From NCBI GenBank assembly GCA_030017995.1, contig JASEGS010000001.1:54892-118891 (forward strand): 64,000 nucleotides of DNA, given 5' to 3'. Below the pieces are notes generated by a model, which saw only the letters and a list, made by a program, of their open reading frames with translations, ran no database searches and had not been told where the DNA came from. The DNA is from Thermodesulfovibrionales bacterium (GTDB taxonomy: Bacteria > Nitrospirota > Thermodesulfovibrionia > Thermodesulfovibrionales > Dissulfurispiraceae). The position numbers and the translations under genes are program-made. This document shows, one piece after another, positions 44,383 to 52,589 of this stretch. Position 1 is the first letter of the stretch. Every line of letters begins with the position of its first letter.

Positions 44383-45227
44383 CCTCTTGCAGCTTTTTCC
44401 AGCTCGCTGAATGTAGGCTTTTCCTTGCCAGGTATTGCCCTTCTTCCAAATTCAACTGCCATCTGCGGCGCAGCTCCGCCTACAAATGCAACCACGGCAA
44501 CTTTTATGACATTGAAATATGTGCTTCCTTCATTAGCTTGATTCTCAAGGTTTGTAGCCATTGGACCGACAAAACCGTAGCACATTAATATTCCAAGAAA
44601 TGTTCCTACAAGCGCAGCGCCGATGCTGTGGCCAAGGACAGCAGGAGGCGAGTCGATCTTTCCCATAGTGATAACAACTCCAAGGACTGCAGCCACAATT
44701 CCAAGTCCGGGCATGGAGTCTGATATCTTTGCAATCGTGTGAGAGGGCGAAAGAGACTCATGGTGATGGGTATCTATTTCGAGATCCATAAGGCTTTCCA
44801 GTTCATGAGAAGGGACATTCGTACTTACTATAACCTTTAGGTTATCACACAGAAAATCCAATGCATGGTGGTTTGACATAACACTGCTGTATTTTCTGAA
44901 TATAGGGCTCTTGTCCGGGTTTTCTATATCAGCCTCGATTGATATAAGCCCTTCCTTCCTTATCTTTGAGAACAACTGATAGAGAAGGGACAGGAGCTCA
45001 AGATACTTATCTTTCGCAATGCTTTTTGCGCTAAAGACCTTAGATATGCTGCCGAGCACGAGCCCAAAAACCTTTGGCGTTGCAGATATGAAGAATGACC
45101 CCAAAGCAGCTCCGCCAATTATAAGCAATTCTACAGGTTGAAAAAGGACATGGGGATTGCCCTGTTCTAATACATAGCCGCCTACAACAGAGCCGAAAAC
45201 AATGATTATTCCGATTATCGCAAACAT
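44376..45227 (-). CDS. motA: Flagellar motor stator protein MotA (first copy)
   Basis: 283 residues, four membrane segments. It begins MFAIIGIIIVFGSVVGGYVL and has LLIIGGAALGSF, the cytoplasmic domain with SHELESLMDLEID, and PGLGIVAAVLGVVITMG with GAALVGTFLGILMCYGFVGP, all E. coli-type MotA features. It forms the ion channel with MotB and interacts with FliG. Confidence 0.93.
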   Translation of the reverse strand: MFAIIGIIIVFGSVVGGYVLEQGNPHVLFQPVELLIIGGAALGSFFISATPKVFGLVLGSISKVFSAKSIAKDKYLELLSLLYQLFSKIRKEGLISIEADIENPDKSPIFRKYSSVMSNHHALDFLCDNLKVIVSTNVPSHELESLMDLEIDTHHHESLSPSHTIAKISDSMPGLGIVAAVLGVVITMGKIDSPPAVLGHSIGAALVGTFLGILMCYGFVGPMATNLENQANEGSTYFNVIKVAVVAFVGGAAPQMAVEFGRRAIPGKEKPTFSELEKAARGK

Positions 45228-45261
45228 AGCCTCACCCCTGATTTTTTAATATAATGGAGCA

Positions 45262-46344
45262 TTAAACTCCGCCGCCTTCCACCGGGAGATCAACAATAAA
45301 TGCCGCTCCATTGCCGTCTGAACTTTCAGCCCTTATACTGCCGCCGTGCTCGGCAATTATGCCATGAGATATAGAAAGTCCGAGCCCTGTCCCTGTACTG
45401 ACTGACTTAGTTGAAAAAAATGGGTCAAATATCTTTGGCATAATATCCTTTGGAATTCCGGGGCCGTTATCAGACACCTTTATTGTCACCACCTTTGAAG
45501 CAGTGTTATAACTTGTCTCAAATGTGATCCTGCCGCTGCCTCTGCCGGTTTCTGCAATTGCTTGTTCAGCATTAAGCAGAATGTTGAGCATCACATGCTG
45601 AATCTGTTGTGAATCAACAAAGATAGTGGGGATATTCCCATACTGTTTTATAATCTCAATATTATTTGACTTTAGCCAGTAGTTCCTCAGTTCTATAGTT
45701 CTGTCGATAATATCATTAATTGACTCAAGGCTCTTTGTTGGCGTCCGCTGTCTTGAGAATATGAGCAGGTTCTCCGCTATTTTCTTACACCTATCAGCGC
45801 TATCGAGTATCTTCTTTAAATCTATCGAAATATCTTCATCAGCTACTTTCATCTTCAGCAGTTCAGTATAAGCAATAATTCCGGTAAGCGGGTTATTAAT
45901 CTCATGGGCTATTCCTGACACCAAAAGACCAAGGGAGGCAAGCTTGTATGAATGGTGGAGCTGCTGCTTTAATCTCTTCATCTCTGTGATATTTTTCAGC
46001 ACATGAATAGTCAGCGACTCTTTGTCATGATTAAAGGGGAATATACTTATGAGATATGTCTCTCCTTTTATATCTTTCTCTTCTATATGGAACTTACCGT
46101 TTTTTTTGTTGCACTGCAAACAATCAAAATCATGACCGAATAATTCCATGCATTGTTTTCCTATAATATCCCCCGCATGCTTATTATATGCCTGTGCCAT
46201 TGCATGATTTATATTGACTATATTCCTCTCGGTATCAGTTATGAATATATAATCTGTTATGCCGTCAACAACAGCCTTCCAGTGATTTGTGCTGTCAATA
46301 TTATTATCCGCACGTTTTTCCGATTTAGCTCCCATCTTATCCAC
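45262..46344 (-). CDS. PAS-domain sensor histidine kinase
   Basis: 360 residues, no membrane segment. A PAS domain (about 25-130, DYIFITDTERNIVNINHAMA) is followed by a HisKA domain with the phospho-His in VSGIAHEINNPLTG and HATPase N, G1 and G2 boxes (LNILLNAEQA, VSDNGPGIP, GTGLGLSI). It lies between two stator pairs and overlaps motB (second copy) by eight bases. Its receiver partner may be one of the downstream regulators. Confidence 0.92.
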   Translation of the reverse strand: MDKMGAKSEKRADNNIDSTNHWKAVVDGITDYIFITDTERNIVNINHAMAQAYNKHAGDIIGKQCMELFGHDFDCLQCNKKNGKFHIEEKDIKGETYLISIFPFNHDKESLTIHVLKNITEMKRLKQQLHHSYKLASLGLLVSGIAHEINNPLTGIIAYTELLKMKVADEDISIDLKKILDSADRCKKIAENLLIFSRQRTPTKSLESINDIIDRTIELRNYWLKSNNIEIIKQYGNIPTIFVDSQQIQHVMLNILLNAEQAIAETGRGSGRITFETSYNTASKVVTIKVSDNGPGIPKDIMPKIFDPFFSTKSVSTGTGLGLSISHGIIAEHGGSIRAESSDGNGAAFIVDLPVEGGGV

Positions 46345-47026
46345 CGCCCTTCCTATCAGTCAGCAATATATCAACTCTTCTGTTTCTCGCCCTTCCCTCT
46401 GGCGTTGCATTGGAGGCAACAGGTCTGTATTCGCCATACCCTGACGCAGAAAGCCTCTCCGGGCTTACATTGCCTTGTTGCAGAAAATATACAAGCACAC
46501 TGGTTGCCCTTGCTGTTGACAGCTCCCAGTTTGAAGGGTATTTCGGGCTTTTAATGGGGATATTGTCTGTATGCCCCTCAACAATGATCCTGTGCTGCGC
46601 TTTATTTATAACCGGCATCACTGATGAGAATAATAATTTTGCCTCGTCCTTTATTTCCGACGAACCATGATCAAAGAGAACAGAATCAGCAAAGGACAAC
46701 AAAACGCCATTCTCGTTAGTTATAACATTCACTCCTTCTATTTTATCAAATTTATCAAATATTGATTTGAGTTCCTTTTCAAGCTGAAGCGCCTCATAAT
46801 TTATCGGTCTGATCCCTTCTATGACAGATCTGCTCATCGGAGCGGTATCAGTAACCTTAAAAGACGCCCTCATGGAGCCTTCAAACCTCTCGAGTTTTCC
46901 AACATCAACATTGCTGATGGCATACATAGTCGTAAAAAAAGCAAAGAGAAGCGTAATAAAATCAGCATACGACACAACCCATCTGTCTGCATTATCATGT
47001 TCATCTATGCGGCGTTTGTTTTTCAT
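46337..47026 (-). CDS. motB: Flagellar motor protein MotB (second copy)
   Basis: About 229 residues. The membrane helix carries the ion-binding Asp (WVVSYADFITLLFAFFTTMY), and the OmpA domain shows IVEGHTDNIPI, NWELSTARATSVL, SASGYGEYRPVASN and RRVDILL. I use ATG 47026; the longer frame begins at TTG 47035. It differs clearly from the first copy and may use the other coupling ion. Confidence 0.92.
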   Translation of the reverse strand: MKNKRRIDEHDNADRWVVSYADFITLLFAFFTTMYAISNVDVGKLERFEGSMRASFKVTDTAPMSRSVIEGIRPINYEALQLEKELKSIFDKFDKIEGVNVITNENGVLLSFADSVLFDHGSSEIKDEAKLLFSSVMPVINKAQHRIIVEGHTDNIPIKSPKYPSNWELSTARATSVLVYFLQQGNVSPERLSASGYGEYRPVASNATPEGRARNRRVDILLTDRKGGG

Positions 47027-47035
47027 AAGCAGCAA

Positions 47036-47785
47036 TTAAACCCCTTTTGCGATAAATGACCTGAGCCTTTCTTCAAGATAATGAGGATTTATTCCAGACA
47101 AAATGCCCATAACACCTTCCAGTATCATCTCCCTTACAAGCAGTTCATTGTTTAATCTGTGAACTAACTTCTTCGCTATGGGCAGCAGTATAAGATTCGC
47201 AGAGCCCACCCCATAGATTGTAGCCACAAAAGCAACAGCAATGCCTGAGCCGAGCTTTGAAGGATCTGAGAGGTTCTCCATAACATGGATAAGCCCCAGC
47301 ACTGCGCCTATTATCCCGATTGTTGGAGCAAAGCCTCCTGCAGTGTCAAACACCTTTGCAATCCGTTTATTTTCGTCTTCATACGTTATGTTTTCCTGCT
47401 CCATTGTCTCTCTCAATGTTTTTGGTCCCATTCCATCAATAGCCAGTCTTAATGCCCTCCTGAAGAACTGGTCATCGATCTTGGCGATATGCTGCTCCAT
47501 AGCAATTAAGCCATGTCTCCTCGCTAAAAAAGAATATCTTGTGATTTCGCTTATAAATAATTCAGGGTCTGTCCTGCTCTCGAAGAAGACCCATCTGAGG
47601 GATGAAAAGGCCTTCATTACGTCAGCGAAGGGGAAACTTAGTAATGTTGCTCCTAATGTCCCTCCAAATACGATCAAAGCTGCTGTCATCTGGACAATAG
47701 AATGGATCTTTCCGCCCTCGGAGATATTGCCTCCTACTATTGCGGCTATGCCAAGAATTATGCCGATGATACTCGCGCGGTCCAT
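47036..47785 (-). CDS. motA: Flagellar motor stator protein MotA (second copy)
   Basis: 249 residues, PomA/MotA-like. It has SIIGIILGIAAIVGGN, FGGTLGATLLSFP, GFAPTIGIIGAVLGLIHVM and GIAVAFVATIYGVGSANL. This short, sodium-type-looking architecture contrasts with the E. coli-like first copy. The start overlaps the PilZ stop by one base (TAATG). Confidence 0.93.
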   Translation of the reverse strand: MDRASIIGIILGIAAIVGGNISEGGKIHSIVQMTAALIVFGGTLGATLLSFPFADVMKAFSSLRWVFFESRTDPELFISEITRYSFLARRHGLIAMEQHIAKIDDQFFRRALRLAIDGMGPKTLRETMEQENITYEDENKRIAKVFDTAGGFAPTIGIIGAVLGLIHVMENLSDPSKLGSGIAVAFVATIYGVGSANLILLPIAKKLVHRLNNELLVREMILEGVMGILSGINPHYLEERLRSFIAKGV

Positions 47786-48552
47786 TAAACATCATTCCCT
47801 TTCTGTTTCCTCTTCTTCCTGATAATCTCTCTCTGCCGTTTGATGGTATACTGGATTATCTCATCCCTTATTTCGTCATCAATATCAGCAAAACGCAAAG
47901 CGAGCTCGTATTTGCCATTGCCCATTTCTTTCACCCTCACCGCTGTCCCGAATGTGTTTATTCCCACAGGAGGGCATGTGGGCAGAAGCATCTTCACTTC
48001 AACTGTATCACCAACCTCTATCTTCTCGTCCACAACAAACCTTATGCCGGAGGCGCTGAGATTAACCTCTTTCTGAGGCGCTTTTACAAGGCCTTCCTTT
48101 TCAAGCTGAAGCCTCTCCATTATCAGTTTAAGTTTAGTATTAATATCAACCAGCATTTTCCATAGGCGCGGACTTATAGAGTCATCAGGAACATCAGTCT
48201 CTGATATATCCATGCCATAGCCTGATAATATCCGTGTTTTTTTGCACGGTGAATCTTCTGCGCTTTTTGAAACAATCACTGGAAAAACATCATCAATGCG
48301 GAAATATTCGCGTTTTTCCGTCCACATCCTCTTCAATCTCAGAACGTTCCCATTTATATCAATTACTTCTGTGTAATACTCATAGTCAGGTCCTGATATT
48401 CTCAGATATTGCCCAGCAGAAAAGTTGGGATGCGCTTCTTTAAATACTTCCAGAACAATGTCTTCATCATACATGGATACTACTGTAGCGCCGTATTTCT
48501 CTGTCTCTTGTGAAATTCTGTAGTAAACCTTGTCTCCTGATTTAAGCTCCAT
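47785..48552 (-). CDS. PilZ-domain c-di-GMP-binding protein (YcgR-like)
   Basis: About 255 residues from ATG 48552, which has GGGGAGA upstream; the frame extends to 48609 but overlaps the neighbour. The N-terminal YcgR-like beta domain (VYYRISQETEKYGATVVSMY) is followed by a PilZ domain with VNLSASGIRFVVDE (the D/NxSxxG motif) and REYFRIDDVFP. Coupled directly to motA/motB, so a flagellar brake is the natural reading. Confidence 0.88.
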   Translation of the reverse strand: MELKSGDKVYYRISQETEKYGATVVSMYDEDIVLEVFKEAHPNFSAGQYLRISGPDYEYYTEVIDINGNVLRLKRMWTEKREYFRIDDVFPVIVSKSAEDSPCKKTRILSGYGMDISETDVPDDSISPRLWKMLVDINTKLKLIMERLQLEKEGLVKAPQKEVNLSASGIRFVVDEKIEVGDTVEVKMLLPTCPPVGINTFGTAVRVKEMGNGKYELALRFADIDDEIRDEIIQYTIKRQREIIRKKRKQKGNDV

Positions 48553-50026
48553 ATTTCTCTCCCCTTCCTGTTGCTGTTTGTAAAAATGCCCGCACAACTT
48601 CGCCATCAAAATGTGTGTTGGAACACCGCTTTAACTCCTCTATGGCGAATTCATGTGTCCTTGCCTCTCTGTAAGGTCTTGACGATGTCATAGCGTCATA
48701 TGCATCTGCAACTGCAAGTATTCTTGCTATGAGCGATATTTTATCCCCTTCGAGTCTGTCGGGATACCCATTGCCGTCAAACCTTTCATGGTGATGAAGG
48801 ATCAGTTCCCTTTCGAGAGGGAAAAACCTTATCGGCTTTATTATGTTGTCCCCTATTACAGGGTGCATTCTTATCTCTGCCATCTCCTCGTCTGTAAGTT
48901 TTCCGGGCTTCAAAAGGACTGTGTCCCTTACGCCTATCTTGCCTATGTCATGAAGATAACCGCCAAACCTTATAGCGTCTTTCTCTTCCTCAGCAATATT
49001 CATCACCTCAGCAATCTGCAGCGCATAGTGCGTATCCCTTTCTGAATGGTTCTTTGTGTACACATCCCGCGCCTCTATGCTCATGACCAATGATTTCAAT
49101 GTATTTACAAGGTTATTATAAAAGACCTCATACAGGGCGTTATTCTCTATGCGAAGGGCTGCTTTTTTTGCAAAGGTAAGGGCAAGGGATATTTCATCTT
49201 CACTGAATGCAGTAGTGTCCGCCTTTCTTGAAAGATTTAAGATACCGAAGACCTCATTGTTTATGATAAAGGGCAGGGAAAAAAACGGGGAGGCAAGGGG
49301 GGTCCCTGTATAGGGGTTAACCTCCCCGGAAGAAGCTATGAAATGCTGCCTGCTCTTTATCACGTTCTCAAATATACTGCCGGCAATATGGATGTCTGTC
49401 TCCTTCACGCCTATTGCCTTTTTTATCTTCAAATAACTGTCCTCAACAATGCCGAATGAAACCTCATATGCCATAAGCAGCCTGGATGCCATCTCCACGA
49501 TCCTCTCATATATCTGCCTGTTATCATATATTGCGTCAAGCTCAGTGCTTATAGTTTGCAGGATGGCAATTTCCTGAAGTCTTTTAAACAGCTCTGAATT
49601 CAATCTCCCCATGGACGCCTCATAATCATTTTTTGTGGCGAGCCTTCCCAAAAACCTTTTTTCTCCCAATATCCTCTCAGCAATGGATGTGACTGTATCA
49701 ATCTTGAAAGGCTTTGTAATGAAATCACTGGCGCCTTCCTTCATGGCGTTGATGGCATTATCCATGGTTGAATAAGCAGTGATAACAACAATCGGGATTA
49801 ACGGATTAATCCTCTTGCTCTCTTTCAAGAGGTCCATGCCGTTTAGTCTCGGCATTGTCAGATATGTAAACACAATGTCGTATTCGTTACTCTTTATCTT
49901 TTCTATGCCGTCAAAGCCGTCAAAAGCCACATCTGTTGTATAGCCCCCGACGCTGCACAGGATATCTGACAACACATCCCTCACAATTGGGTCGTCATCT
50001 ACTATTAATATTTTCCCTTTATCCAT
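48542..50026 (-). CDS. Receiver-GAF-HD-GYP protein with Asp-to-Tyr receiver
   Basis: 494 residues. The receiver domain (1-125) has the acidic pair LIVDDDP and KPFK, but the phospho-acceptor position reads DIVFTYLTMP: Tyr where Asp is expected. A GAF domain (about 165-300) and an HD-GYP domain (about 320-485) follow, with HDIGKIG, HPVIGDNI and HHERFDGNGYP intact, so c-di-GMP hydrolysis should be retained. It overlaps the truncated regulator by eight bases. A phosphorylation-independent switch is inferred. Confidence 0.9.
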   Translation of the reverse strand: MDKGKILIVDDDPIVRDVLSDILCSVGGYTTDVAFDGFDGIEKIKSNEYDIVFTYLTMPRLNGMDLLKESKRINPLIPIVVITAYSTMDNAINAMKEGASDFITKPFKIDTVTSIAERILGEKRFLGRLATKNDYEASMGRLNSELFKRLQEIAILQTISTELDAIYDNRQIYERIVEMASRLLMAYEVSFGIVEDSYLKIKKAIGVKETDIHIAGSIFENVIKSRQHFIASSGEVNPYTGTPLASPFFSLPFIINNEVFGILNLSRKADTTAFSEDEISLALTFAKKAALRIENNALYEVFYNNLVNTLKSLVMSIEARDVYTKNHSERDTHYALQIAEVMNIAEEEKDAIRFGGYLHDIGKIGVRDTVLLKPGKLTDEEMAEIRMHPVIGDNIIKPIRFFPLERELILHHHERFDGNGYPDRLEGDKISLIARILAVADAYDAMTSSRPYREARTHEFAIEELKRCSNTHFDGEVVRAFLQTATGRGEKYGA

Positions 50027-50567
50027 GTCCTCTGATCAGCCTTTCTTTTAATATTTCTGCCTCAGCAGCAGCAAGAACATTCATTGTCTGCAATCTGTGT
50101 ATCCTCTCTATCCAGTTCAGCGCAACATCAGGATTGTTGCTATTTACTATGGCCTTAATCAATTCAATGTCACGGTATGTATCCCTGAGTTGCCTCGTCA
50201 ATTCCCTGTTCTCGTCTATCAACTCAGCCCTTTTATATGCCCGCTCCGCCAATATGATTATCTCCTGAACTTTAAATGGTTTAGTAAGATAATCGTATGC
50301 CCCTTCCTTCATCGCCTGCAGCGTTGTATCCAGCGTCCCATAGGCAGTGAGTATAACTACTGAAATGTCCGGATTAATTCTAACAGCCTGCTTCAAAACC
50401 TCTATGCCGTCAGCTCCGGGCATTCTGAGATCCGTTACCACAAGGTCTATATCTTCAACCTTTAGAATACTTATGGCCTCCAGTCCGTCCTTCGCTGACA
50501 GAACAGTGTATCCCTCTTTTGAAAGAATGGATTTGATAACGTCCCGCGCTCCCTTTGCTGATACTTG
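50019..50567 (-). pseudogene. Response regulator that lost its receiver N-terminus
   Basis: The frame from GTG 50441 gives 140 residues that begin inside a receiver domain at VTDLRMPG. Reading upstream in the same frame restores RDVIKSILSKEGYTVLSAKD up to a TAA at 50568-50570. What is missing is the start codon and the acidic I-L-V-V-D-D-E segment. Behind the receiver comes a coiled-coil tail (RAELIDENRELTRQLRDTYRD). The TPR gene now runs out of frame through this region, so a deletion joined the two genes. Confidence 0.75.
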
Positions 50568-52281
50568 TTATTTCATCAACAGACTCTTTGCCATCTGAAA
50601 GCAAAAATACCCTGTAATGAGCCCACTCTGCTTCATCCTTGCTATGGTCTTTCTTGTCCTTTAATACAGAAACAGCAATCCTGTAATATTTGAGAGCATC
50701 CGCCTTCCTTTCAGAGTCGTAGAATAGATCCGCAAGTTTTATATATGCCATGGGCGAGCCTCCTGCTTTTGTTAATGCCTTTTCATAAAAAAACACTGCC
50801 TTGCTGTTATCCTTTATTGCTCTTAATGTGTCAGCAAGCAATTCAATATCCTCTCTCTTTATATCTGCTGCTGACATAAATATTTCAAACGCCTTTCTAT
50901 ATTCACCGGCCATATAATGCATTTTTGCCCTGAGTCTTTTAATGTCATCCTCCATTCCCTTTTCCTTTATCTCGTTCAGATAACCGGATGCTGTTGCAGT
51001 ATCTCCAAGTTCTGCATAGAAATTTGCCAGCATCATTCTGCATTCGGACTTTTCAGCATCTGACCCATTTTTTAGAAGCCATTTACCCACCTTTATAAAG
51101 GGCTCTCCTGTTGGCAAAAAAGCCTTCGCCACCTTCAAGATAGTGTTTGAACGCGAAGGCTCAAGGAGCCATTGTCCTGCAGACTTCCATACCTTTAAAA
51201 GCCTGTCTGCATCTTTTTCTGCTGCAGAAATGATAATGGATTCAAGTTCGTCAAGGGCGTTCCTGTCAGGAGTGCGTCTGAAGACAAGCTCCTTAAGCAC
51301 AGAAACGGCTTCATCAAGCCTGTCTTCGCTTCTGTAAAGCCTTGACAGCATCAATACAGCTTTATCATTTTCTTTGTTGTAAGGATACTTATTCCTCACC
51401 TCAGAAAGATTTGCCTTTGCCTCGTCTTTCTTCCCTATCTTTATATTCGTTTCCGCAAGGTGGAGAAGCGCCTGCCTCTTTAATTGTTTATCTGGCGATT
51501 GCAGAGCGGACTTGAAATGCTTGACAGCTCTGTCAAATTTCTTCTCCTCGAGGGCTATTAGACCATTGCTTATTTCTACCTTGGGTTTTATCAAAGGGTC
51601 TTTCACGGAATTAAGATAATTTTTGGCATCGTCCTGTTTACCCATAAGACGGAGGTTTTCTCCGATGTTGTAAGCTGTTTCAGCAGAGGATTTTGCATAT
51701 TCCCTGTCTTTTTCGAGCAACGAGCGATACAGATTATATGCCTCATCTGTCTTGCCCATAGATTGAAGGGCATTTGCCTTGCTGTAAAGCGCTGCCAATG
51801 AATCGCCTGCTTTATCATAGTATCTTGCTGCCTCGCTAAACTGACCGAGGGAATAAAGGGCATTGGCAAGGCCAAGATATGCCTTTTCTGAATGGTTAGA
51901 TGGAAAGTTTTTAAGAAATACCTTATAATTCAGCGCAGCCTCGGGATAGTAACCCATTTTAGAGTAAACCTCTGCCCTTTCCAGTAATATTGCCGCTTTT
52001 GTCTCTTCTGATTTTGCATAAACATAGGCAAGCCTGAAATGGTCAATGGATTCAAACAGTCTTTTTGACTGCAAGAGAGCTTTGGCATAAACATGGTGAT
52101 AAACAGATATCTCTTCTGCTGCAGGCTGGTAACCTGAAAGTATTTTCACAGCTTCAGATGGTCTCTTTTGATCTATTAATTCTTCAGCAGAGGCTACTAC
52201 ATTTGACTTGACGCTCTTTTCAGCAGCTCCTGCATTAACAGGGCAAATCAGCAATATTATGACAAGGAATAAAATCCACAT
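50455..52281 (-). CDS. Secreted TPR-repeat protein
   Basis: 608 residues. A signal peptide (WILFLVIILLICPVNAGAA) is followed by about ten tetratricopeptide-like repeats (for example AYLGLANALYSLGQFSEAARYYDKAG, given in part as YSLGQFSEAARYYDKAG). Such proteins scaffold envelope assemblies. The last 40 residues (SAGRYQIHSFKRG and onward) are the regulator sequence read out of frame, so the natural C-terminus ended near 50580. A TGTCATAGAACTGACA palindrome lies upstream at 52355. Confidence 0.82.
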   Translation of the reverse strand: MWILFLVIILLICPVNAGAAEKSVKSNVVASAEELIDQKRPSEAVKILSGYQPAAEEISVYHHVYAKALLQSKRLFESIDHFRLAYVYAKSEETKAAILLERAEVYSKMGYYPEAALNYKVFLKNFPSNHSEKAYLGLANALYSLGQFSEAARYYDKAGDSLAALYSKANALQSMGKTDEAYNLYRSLLEKDREYAKSSAETAYNIGENLRLMGKQDDAKNYLNSVKDPLIKPKVEISNGLIALEEKKFDRAVKHFKSALQSPDKQLKRQALLHLAETNIKIGKKDEAKANLSEVRNKYPYNKENDKAVLMLSRLYRSEDRLDEAVSVLKELVFRRTPDRNALDELESIIISAAEKDADRLLKVWKSAGQWLLEPSRSNTILKVAKAFLPTGEPFIKVGKWLLKNGSDAEKSECRMMLANFYAELGDTATASGYLNEIKEKGMEDDIKRLRAKMHYMAGEYRKAFEIFMSAADIKREDIELLADTLRAIKDNSKAVFFYEKALTKAGGSPMAYIKLADLFYDSERKADALKYYRIAVSVLKDKKDHSKDEAEWAHYRVFLLSDGKESVDEITSISKGSAGRYQIHSFKRGIHCSVSEGRTGGHKYSKG

Positions 52282-52354
52282 GTTAATCAGTTAAAGCAAC
52301 AATTATGCCCAAAAATAAGATGTTGATTTTAAAGGATTTTTAACGAAATTATCG

Positions 52355-52370
52355 TGTCATAGAACTGACA
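52355..52370. promoter_or_regulatory. 16-bp palindrome upstream of the TPR gene
   Basis: TGTCATAGAACTGACA, arms TGTCA/TGACA, 74 bases before the TPR start. Possible operator; nothing shows which protein binds. Confidence 0.35.
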
Positions 52371-52418
52371 TATGAAGGTTATTTTGGCAGATATATAATC
52401 CGAAGGCCTATAATTTAA

Positions 52419-52567
52419 ACATGGCAGGCATGCTGAAAAGACTTTAATAGCGATACCTTATGCCGAGCCCTCCTGCTATTTGAAGGCAATTTCTGCACCG
52501 CCTGTCCATTACAGGCATCTAATAATCTCATCGCATTATTAAAGGCTTTGAGGCATGCCTGCCATGT
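52419..52567. repeat. Long nested palindromic element, 149 bp
   Basis: ACATGGCAGGCATGC (52419-52433) is perfectly inverted at 52553-52567. Inside, AAAGACTTTAATAGCGAT resembles the complement of ATCGCATTATTAAAGGCTTT (two to three differences), and CCTGT-CCATT-ACAGG forms a tip hairpin (52501-52515). It fills most of the 308-base gap between the TPR and NtrC-type genes. Confidence 0.7.
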
Positions 52568-52589
52568 TGTGCTTACAGGTTGCAAGCAC

